Shown here piece after piece: positions 56,321 to 64,000 of a stretch of DNA of 64,000 nucleotides (within the stretch, counting starts at the first letter, position 1; each line of letters opens with the position of its first letter). The position numbers and the translations under genes were made by a program. The DNA is from Eurosta solidaginis (taxonomy: Eukaryota > Arthropoda > Insecta > Diptera > Tephritidae). The notes under the pieces are model-generated. The model did no database searches. It had not been told where the DNA came from and was given only the letters and a program-made list of their open reading frames with translations. The DNA lies in contig NC_090319.1 of NCBI RefSeq assembly GCF_040869045.1, positions 56,144,779-56,208,778 of the forward strand, given 5' to 3'.

Positions 56321-56928
56321 ACCGTCTCTTTTTCTTGGAAGCATTCCTTATAGTAAAGGCAAGCTCTTTGCTGAATTTCGTTACACTGAAACAAATGGTG
56401 CTAGTAAAATCAACAAATCTGTTCTGTTTTTCTTGACTTAACGGAGATTCGGTGAAATTGACCGAATTATGGTTAATTCGACGGAGTTCTTTGTCAAGCG
56501 AACAAATTAGTTTAGTCATTTCAACAGAAGAGAAATTGTCGCTGTTAACAAAATTCCGTACCGGGACACCTATTTATCGGGTACAATTTTGCAACTTCTC
56601 CTCCAAGCGAAATGCAAAATTGGGCCTTCTTGTTGCAAAAGTTTTGTTTGAACGAACAGGATTTTTCCAAAATTAGTAATATTTTGTTTAAGTTTTGACG
56701 AATTTTCACTCACACGAACAAATCTAATAAGATAATAAAAAACATCCTTTTTAATCATATGTATTTAATCAGCGAGCTTTGCTCATATTGCTTTATACAA
56801 TAGTTTTTGTAATTGATATTAGAGAAAAAATTGTAAGTTTACAAACGGCGATGGTTACTAGGGCATGTTTCTGAATTTCACTTCTTCGTCAGCTAGCTTT
56901 TCGGGAGCTGAGCGTTGAACTCGAATCT
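56321..56928. other. Unassigned interval, repeat-like
   Basis: Contains a palindromic CGAATTATGGTTAATTCG and open frames without domains. 56870-56928 includes the B-box-like part (GAGTTCAACGCTC, minus strand) of the tRNA-like repeat that follows. Confidence 0.4.
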
Positions 56929-57272
56929 CCAACATTCATATCAGTGCAAAGGCAGATGCCTTTAGCTGCTAAGCCATATGAATGTCCCGTTGTTCGCTGT
57001 ACTCTACTGTATTGATATAATAGTAACAGCGGAAGTATTAAAAACAAATACTGTAAAAATTCGAACAAATGTTACTAAGCTTTCAAAAGCGCGCCTAAAA
57101 ATCATATCCACACCATTAGGAATAAACTACATACAGAGTGTATCCTACATGGTGATCAAAAGGAATATAAACAAAAAGGCAACTCTTAGAGACCAATTGT
57201 ACAGCGAACAACGGGACATTCATATGGCTTAGCAGCTAAAGGCATCTGCCTTTGCGCTGATATGAATGTTGG
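56929..57272. repeat. Inverted pair of 73-bp tRNA-like SINE heads
   Basis: 56929-57001 and 57200-57272 are inverse copies with one mismatch. The minus-strand head reads CATATGGCTTAGCAGCTAAA (A-box region), and a B box outside the arm at ~56910 completes a tRNA-like unit on the left only. The 198-bp spacer has no known content. Confidence 0.8.
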
Positions 57273-58149
57273 TGGTCCTTTTTAATGTTTATGTTTCAGA
57301 CAGCATAGAAGTTACGAGTTGTTTTGGAATCGTTTCAAAATAAAGTGTTACGAGTATTAAACTTGCCGAATTACATATATAGTTACTCCAATGGTGAATT
57401 ACCTTCCAGCGTTTTCATTCTTTACTTTTCTATAACATACAAGTTCTCTATTTAAAATGTTATGTCAAACATTAATACTACAAGTTTTGTTCGAAAAAAT
57501 CACGTGTGGCAACTCTATATGCGAGAGCAGAAATTGAGAATAAGCAGTAAAGTGATGCGCGGCGAAGTTCAAAACTATAAATTAAATAAATTATAAAAAA
57601 TAAAATTTGGTGAAAGTGCGTTCAATAAAACAAAGTAATAAAGTGCATAATGTTTAATGATGTGTATAATGTTTAATTGTAAAGTTGAAATAAAGTTCTT
57701 GAAACCTACGCCAATGTGGTTTAACAAACGGTACATGCTCTTATTTTCGCTAGAGCATGTACTAACGCGTGTGTGAATGTGTATGTAGCAAGCATGCGTA
57801 TTTATGTATTCACATATTTACGTATATATATGGCAACATACTTTCGTACAAAGCTTTCGGTGGTGATTCGGAACAAGTTTTGTTTATTTGAATTCAGATT
57901 TAAGTTATTATTATTTTAATTAATATTACTAAATATAGCAATAAAATCATTAGAAATGAAATGTACTTATGTGTAATTTATTCAAATAAAAAAAATGCGT
58001 AAGTTTAAAAATATATTTATCCGGGTTTTATTTTTTCAACAGGTATTAATGTCATAGGTATGAACAGAAAACTCTGTTGATGTAAAAGTTTACGCTATTA
58101 ATCTAGAAAAAAAACAGAAATGTCTGTTATTTCAATAGATTTCACTCAT
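57273..58149. other. Non-genic interval
   Basis: No coding frame. 57540-57700 has repeated AATAAAGT phrases that might belong to a retroelement end, but no paired copy was found. Confidence 0.4.
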
Positions 58150-58405
58150 TCTAGTTCAATCATATAATCTATTTTGGGTCCAGATAAGCCCATATACCGA
58201 ATTTGGTGAAGATATCTCAATATTCGCTCAAGTTATCGCGTTAACGGGCGGACAGGCGGACGGGCGTACATGGCTTAATCAAATTTTTTTTCGATACTGA
58301 TGATTTTGATATATGGAATTCTATATCTATCTCGATTCCTTTATACCTGTACAACCTACTTATGTTACCAAAGTTAATATACTCTGCGAGCAAAGCACAC
58401 TGAGT
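58150..58405 (-). mobile_element. DINE-like family 1 head fragment (copy M)
   Basis: CGGGCGGACAGGCGGACGGG run, 'TATCTATCTCGATTCC', and terminal GCAAAGCACACTGAGTATA. Truncated body. Confidence 0.65.
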
Positions 58406-58512
58406 ATAATAAAAAAAATACTAGTTGGCAACCCCACTTCCATATATTTTTCATGATTTTGACAAAAAAAAAAACAAATCGTTTGCGACTATTTGCTTAA
58501 GTGATCGCGTCG

Positions 58513-59602
58513 CACAGTGGCATTTTTGCTTGGTTTAGACGCGAACAAGTAAAAATTTTCAAGTCATTTTGTTTTATCAAGAAGAATTTTCGAAAAATTC
58601 TTCTTGATATAACTTTTGAAAGGCCGAAAATCAAAATAAAAACCACATCAGTCATTTTGTTTTTTTGAAATTTGAATGCAGTTTGTTTTTAAAATGTCCA
58701 CAGTATATAATGGTGATTATCATTTCTTATAATTATTGTTCTTCATTGAATAATCTGCTGTCAAACTGTGAGTTGTTGATGACGCGCTAAGTAGTACAAT
58801 ATACAGAAGTGAAATAACGCGTGGTTTAAAATTAAATAAAACTTTGTGGTGAAACAAAAGCTAAAATATTTTTTGGTTATTTAAAATCTACACGTAATTA
58901 TATTATTTTGCAAGTGTTCAAAAGTTTTTTGGTTGAGTATTTTTTGAGTTTTTTAATGTGTATTATTTTTGGGCTGAAAATATATAAAACGTGAAAAGAA
59001 AAGCCTGCCAAAGTTTGAACCACGCTGTACCACAATAATTTTTGAATTTCTACAATAATTCAATTATTGCATATAACTCAAATGATTCTTCATTCCCCTA
59101 GGTCCCCCTTTTGATATAATGACGATCACAAAGAGGGAGTTGTATGAGGTGTGGGTTGCAGAACGTGGCCAAAAACAAAAGGATAAAGCCGTTTAACACC
59201 ACGTGTGTACTGTTTTAGGGAGGGAGTAAATAGAGACGAGGGATTGTATGACGAATTTTTTTTATCAAACTTTGTATGAGATGGATTCAAGTGAATTACA
59301 CCAAAGTTAATTTTCTTGGAAAGTTTGCTTCATGGTTTGAAGAAGATAAGAAATTTAAATATAGGTATGTTTAATTGTGAACAAAATAACAAGATAAGGC
59401 TATAATAAAGTTTTTGATTGGGGTAAATTCAAAATTTGTGGAGGGGTCCAACCAAAAGCCCCCCCCCCCCAACCACCCTCCGACTATCCTCACTAAAGGG
59501 GGTAAGGCATACAAACATATACACTTGGTTTGAATGAAAAATATACATTTTTCCGTGAGTTATTAATTTTTCGCGTCTAAATCATGCAAAAATGCCACTG
59601 TG
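58513..59602. mobile_element. Transib-like non-autonomous element, CACAGTG ends, CGTCG TSD
   Basis: Left CACAGTGGCATTTTTGC then TTGGTTTAGACGCGAA; right end, inverted, CACAGTGGCATTTTTGC then ATGATTTAGACGCGAA. That is 31 of 33 identical. Flanked by CGTCG at 58508-58512 and 59603-59607. Transib elements make 5-bp GC-rich duplications (CGNCG-like) and begin CACWATG, related to the RAG heptamer CACAGTG, which is matched exactly here. No transposase remains in the 1,090 bp. Confidence 0.8.
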
Positions 59603-60377
59603 CGTCGAGGCGAAAACCCCTACCATAGAATTTCTGAGATGAAAAATATGCTCATAAAAAAATGGCAGCAAAAATTTAAAAGGAATAACTAACGAGCCGA
59701 GAAAAAATTTGAACTTAGAACACGTTGGTGTTAAAAGCTATCCAAAACAAAAGGTTACGAATGTAGTAATCTAATTTTTCCAATGCTTACAATTCAAAAG
59801 AAGTGAATAAGTTTGATTACTTTAAATTTTGAGTAATTCACGAATTCATGCTATTTTTTATTCATATTTTTTTATGAGTTCCTAAACTTATAAGCCACAC
59901 TGTAGTTCGGGTGGGCTATTCGTGCGGCTCATTTGAAAAGGGCGACCGTACACATTTGCAGTTATTTGATGCGTTGTTCGTGATGTTTTCAGTATTTTAG
60001 CGGCATCAGCAATCAAGAAAAACATTTTTAAAATGCATTTTTCCACTGATCTAATTTCTAAGAAATTTACAGCGACAAAACAGTTTGTAAAAGTTGAAGC
60101 GAATGAGAAAATAAGGTGTCATATCAATTAACAGTTGAGCTGGGTATTGTCGTGAATTTCGTGCGCTGAAATCATGAAGCCAACGCCATGGGCAGCATCA
60201 ATGCTATGTGGAACACAATTGCTCTTTGAGGCGCTCAATAATACTTTCTGATGTCATTTAGCAGTTTATGAGACCCCACCTGGTCCGTTTGCTCTATTGA
60301 CTGCGTCACAAGCATCATTTTTTTTTCCTTGCGAGTTTCTAGTAAAACTACGTGCATGTAAGTAATGAATACGAATT
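59603..60377. other. Non-genic interval
   Basis: No supported gene or recurring repeat beyond simple sequence. Confidence 0.45.
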
Positions 60378-60762
60378 CAGCGAAGCACCATCGGCTGATC
60401 AAAAAATGTCTAGATCGGTATTTTGTCGCTGATTAGCTGTGATGAGAAAACATGTGTCGCTCTTTTCTTGGTGCTTTTTGGGGGCTTCGATAAGTTTACG
60501 TGGATTTAGCCTCGTACAAACTGACTTATTCAATGATCGAAATGCGTTTTACCTGGTATTTTGTCGCTAATTAGTTGCGAAAAGAAAAATTATGTCACTC
60601 TTTTTTAAGTTCACGAGTGATTTTTTTTTAACCTCACGTCAACTTAGCAAAGCACCTAAAAAAAAGTACTTTGAAAAGAGCGCCAAATTGTGCCTCTTCG
60701 CAACTAATTAGCGACAAAATACCGCCATAGTAATTTTTTGATCCGCCAAGTGCGCTTTGCTT
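60378..60762. mobile_element. MITE-like inverted repeat with GGTATTTTGTCGC arms
   Basis: Left arm GATCAAAAAAT..CGGTATTTTGTCGCTGATTA (60378-60440), inverted at 60696-60762. A third, direct copy (GGTATTTTGTCGCTAATTAG) sits inside at 60556. AGCAAAGCACCTAAAA near 60647 may be another partial end. Non-coding, probably two overlapping or nested copies. Confidence 0.6.
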
Positions 60763-61408
60763 ACTTCATGTATTTGTGTAAATGATATTGTCAGCGTTCC
60801 AAACCATTGTTATATGCTCCACCTACTTTACTGAAGCCTCGAGTGCTATTGACGCCATTTCGGCACGGTGCACAGTGTATTACTTTCATGTTCTAGAAAA
60901 TATTAATTAAAAAAAGTATATCATTGAATTTCAAAATTAAATTCTATTTAGAAATACGTAATTAAGCGAAAAAATAAAAAAACTAGGAAATTTGAACTAA
61001 GTTGAATAGACTAACGGAGCTTTATTTGGAAGCATATCAATTGAGAAAACGTTTTAACTCGAATTTTTGCCATTGAATATGAAAGTTTAAATTGCTGGCC
61101 TGCTATGAGTTATACTTGAATTGCTAAAGTATAATATTGTGTTTATTTTCTGAGGTGTGCTAATTTTAGTAAATATACATTTTTGTGATTTTAATTGAAG
61201 AGGAATTGGTTTTTCATGTTATAGTGGGATAATGTTAAATTACGTAAAATTTTTGAAATGTTTTGAATTCATAAGACCAGCAATCTCGTTATCCGCGTTT
61301 ATCCGCTTTAATTTTTATCTAAACTTGTTTGCTATTATTCGTATAACTAAAATAGTACAACTTTAGCTGAAGGAAAATGCAGGTTTTCATGTAATATTTT
61401 GTTTTCAG
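60763..61408. other. Non-genic interval
   Basis: AT-rich, nothing supportable. It could be intronic if the exon at 61409 is real. Confidence 0.4.
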
Positions 61409-61554
61409 GAAATATGGAAATTTCAAAGGACGAACTTTTCAAGATTCGGTATAAGCAAAATAACGCAAAGGAAAAAAATGACAGCTCAAACTTGACTCAA
61501 ATTAAAAAAGCCGTTTCAAAATTTGTGAGTGGAAAAGTTGCAGACATATTTTAA
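61409..61554 (+). CDS. Candidate small exon or 46-residue ORF
   Basis: ATG at 61414 opens 46 codons ending in TAA at 61552-61554 (MEISKDELFKIRYKQNNA.., Lys/Asn-rich). It is preceded by a strong acceptor (TATTTTGTTTTCAG|G, 61408) and crossed by a good donor, GTGAGT at 61525. So the coding part may be exon 61409-61524 of a gene whose other exons are out of view. The 'ELFKIRY' stretch faintly recalls ribosomal protein L29, not enough for a name. It may equally be chance. Confidence 0.3.
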
Positions 61555-61689
61555 ATAATTTGATAATATTTTAAAGATAAAGGGATGAACAGTGATATCT
61601 TTTTCGGAGGCTAGTAATCAGTCGAAAAGGAAAGAGTTATCACATTTGATAAGAAATTATTCGAAAAAAGAGTTGTCTTTTATAACTAC

Positions 61690-63199
61690 TTCTTACTTAC
61701 TTACTTACTTAATTGGCGCTTAACTGTCTAAACGGTTATGGCCGTCCAACAAGGCGCGCCAGTCGCTCCTTCGCTCCGCCAACCGGCGCCAATTGGTCAC
61801 ACCAAGGGAGTTTAAATCGCTTTCCACCTGGTCCTTCCAACGGAGTGAGGACCGCCCTCTACCTCTGCTTCCATAGGCGGGTTCCGATAGAAACACTTTC
61901 TTGGCCGGAGCATCATCATTCATTCGCATAACATGGCCTAGCCAGCGCAGCCGCTGCGTTTTAATTCGCTGGACTATGTTGATGTCTGCGTATAGCTCGT
62001 ACAGCTCATCATTAAATCTTCTTCGGTACTCGCCATCGCCAACGCGTAGAGGTCCATAAATCTTTCGAAGAACTTTTCTCTCGAACACTCCCAAAGCCGC
62101 TTCATCTGCTGTTGTCATGGTCCATGCTTCTGCCCCATATAGCAGGACGGGTACGATAAGTGACTTGTAGAGTATGATTTTCGTTCGCCGAGAGAGGACT
62201 TTACTTTTCAATTGCCTACCTACTCCAAAGTAGCATTTATTGGCAAGATTGATTCTTCGCTGGATTTCAGTGCTGATGTTGTTGCTAGTGTTGATGCTGG
62301 TTCCCAAATAAATGAAGTCTTTTACTATTTCGAAATTATGGCTGCCAACAGTAGCGCGGTTGCCAAGGCGCGTATGCGCTGACTCTTTGCTGGATGACAG
62401 CAGGTACTTCGTTTTGTCCTCATTCACCATCAAACCCATCTTTACCGCTTCTTTTTCCAGTTTGGAGTAAGCAGAACTAACAGCGCGGGTGTTTAGGCCG
62501 ATGATATCAATGTCATCAGCATATGCCAGTAATTTCACGCTTTTATAGTATATTGTTCCAGTGCGGTTAAGTTCTGCAGCTAGTATAATTTTCTCCAGCA
62601 TCAAATTAAAGAAATCGCACGATAGGTGGTCACCCTGTCTGAAACTTCGTTTAGTTTCGAAAGGCTCGGAGAGGTCCTTCCCAATTCTGACTGAGCTGAT
62701 GGTGTTGCTCAACGTCATTTTGCACAGCCGTATACGTTTTGCGGGGAAACCAAATTCAGACCTAGCGGCATATAGGCAGCTCCTTTTCGTGCTGTCGAAG
62801 GGGGCTTTAAAGTCGACGAAGAGGTGATGTGTGTCGATTCTCTTTTCACGGTTTTTTTCCAAGATTTGGCGCATTGTGAAAACCTGGTCGATGGTAGATT
62901 TACCAGGTCTGAAGCCGCACTGATAATGTCCAATCAGCCGGTTCACGGTGGTCTTCAATCTTTCGCACAATACACTTGAAAGGACCTTATATGCGATATT
63001 AAGAAGGCTGATTCCACGATAGTTGGTGCATTTTGCAGTATCCGCCTTCTTGTGGACTGGGCAAAGAACTCTTAGATTCTAACCGTGCACTCGTCCGCCC
63101 ATATTTTGCTAAGAAGCTGTTGCATGCGCCTTACCAACTCCTCGCCGCCGTACTTGAATAGCTCCGCAGGCAATCCATCAGCGCCCACGGCCTTGTTGT
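61690..63199 (-). mobile_element. RTE-type LINE, 5' end cut by a DINE
   Basis: On the minus strand the element ends with tandem TAAG units (61688-61712), the short-repeat tail usual in RTE LINEs. It carries the RT remnant. At 63199 it stops in mid-codon where a DINE-like head begins, so a DINE interrupted or truncated it. Confidence 0.85.
61720..63197 (-). pseudogene. RTE-clade reverse transcriptase
   Basis: Reading from 63197: NNKAVGADGLPAELFKYGGE..LLSKIWADEC, then a small deletion and shift near 63085. The frame then stays open for the rest: VLCPVHKKADTAKCTNYRGI, HYQCGFRPGKSTIDQVFTMRQ-type finger, HLFVDFKAPFDS, SFRQGDHLSCDFFN, LLAYADDIDIIG (active site), NEDKTKYLL, FIYLGTSI and the C-terminal RLRWLGHVMRM..GRGRSSLRWKDQV. 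Last sense codon near 61723. Only the endonuclease half and 5' RT are missing. It has few lesions, so it is relatively young. Confidence 0.9.
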
Positions 63200-64000
63200 T
63201 ATACTCAGTTGAGCAGAGCTCACAGAGTATATTAAGTTTGATTGGATAACCGTTGGTTGTACATATATAAAGGAATCGAGATAGATATAGACTTCCATAT
63301 ATCAAAATAATCAGGATCGAAAAAAAATTTGATTGAGCCATGTCCGTCCCTCCGTCCGTTAACACGATAACTTGAGTAAATGTTGAGCTATCTTGATGAA
63401 ATTTGGTATGTAGGTTCCTGAGCACTCATCTCAGATCGCTATTTAAAATGACCGATATCGGACTATAACCACGCCCACTTTTTCGATATCGAAAATTTCG
63501 AAAAACCGAAAAAGTGCGATAATTCATTACAAAAGACCGATAAAGCGACGAAACTTGGTAGAGAGTTGAACTTATGACGCAAAATAGAAAATTAGTAAAA
63601 TTTTGGACAATGGGCGTGGCACCGCCCACTTTTAACAGAAGGTAATTTAAAACTTTTGCAAGCTGTAATTTGGCAGTCGTTGAAGATATCATAATGAAAT
63701 TTGGCAGGAACGTTACTCTTATTACTATATGTACGCTTAATAAAAATTTGCAAAATCGGAGAAGGACCACGCCCACTTTTAAAAAAAAAATTTGTTTAAA
63801 GTAAAATTTTAACAAAAGATTTAATATCTTTACAGTATATAAGTAAATTACGTCAAGATTCAACTCCAGTAATGATATGGTGCAACAAAATACAAACATA
63901 AAAGAAAATTTCAAAATGGGCGTGGCTCCGCAATTTTTCATTTAATTTGTCTAGGATACTTTTAACGCCATAAGTCGAACAAAAATTAACCAATCCTTTT
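63200..64000 (+). mobile_element. DINE-like family 1 (copy N), continues past the window
   Basis: TATACTCAGTTGAGCAGAGC start inside the RTE LINE, GGATAACCGTTGGTTGTACA head variant, GGGCGTGGCACCGCCC palindrome, and body to the window edge. The 171-codon antisense frame (63941-63426) is the longest form of a frame that recurs in other copies. Confidence 0.75.

Noticed and set aside
57540..57720. Solo LTR
   Set aside because: AATAAA-rich, but no matching second copy, no clear TG..CA limits and no target duplication.

Overview
The window is AT-rich, repeat-dominated DNA from an insect. A schizophoran fly, most probably a tephritid fruit fly (Bactrocera/Zeugodacus/Ceratitis type), fits best. This rests on intronless secreted trypsin-fold genes with fly-type TATA promoters, many DINE-1/Helentron-like repeats carrying runs of CCGT and 'CCACGCCCAC' boxes, Jockey-, R1-, RTE- and I-type LINE remnants, and tRNA-derived SINEs. 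The species assignment is inference.

Only two ordinary host genes are convincing, and they are paralogues. At 5212-5976 (-) lies a secreted serine-protease homologue that has lost all three catalytic residues. At 46508-47290 (+) lies a relative that keeps His-Asp-Ser. Both encode a 23-residue signal peptide followed directly by QFR and then the protease fold. Both are driven by the same 20-bp core promoter block (TATAAATAGCGCCCACAAAA) at the same distance from ATG. A possible small coding exon sits at 61409-61524.

Layout. 1-2500: no gene, one inverted repeat. 2500-8450: pyrimidine-rich tracts, a DINE-like element, the dead protease, a SINE. 8659-11826: tandem ~436-bp satellite that flips orientation at 10797. 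12-16 kb: short inverted-repeat element, second DINE-like family, a two-level tandem repeat, and a segment duplicated again at 38.4-39.7 kb. 16-21 kb: fold-back element, RNase H-bearing LINE, R1-type LINE. 21-34 kb: almost solid DINE-like elements, including a 13-monomer array with higher-order structure. 34.3-36.3 kb: dead hAT/ZMYM1-like transposase. 36.5-38.0 kb: second satellite block. 39.9-43.9 kb: SINE and a large palindromic hAT-like element. 44.1-46.35 kb: a 2.2-kb inverted-repeat element whose end lies 85 bp upstream of the active protease's TATA box. 47.7-54.07 kb: a complete-ended Helitron with a dead Pif1-type helicase. 54.8-55.7 kb: Jockey remnant. 58.5-59.6 kb: Transib-like element. 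61.7-63.2 kb: RTE LINE, then a DINE-like element running off the window.

The two most striking items are mobile elements. First, a 2,531-bp DNA transposon with CAC(A/T)GGTCAACAA ends and a 3-bp TTA target duplication is nested in the Helitron helicase. Its transposase belongs to a widespread arthropod protein family with a possible D-D-E arrangement, and excising it restores the helicase reading frame at Walker B. Second, a 1,090-bp element is bounded by exact CACAGTG heptamers (the RAG/RSS heptamer) and a CGTCG target duplication, as expected of Transib/ProtoRAG-type transposition.
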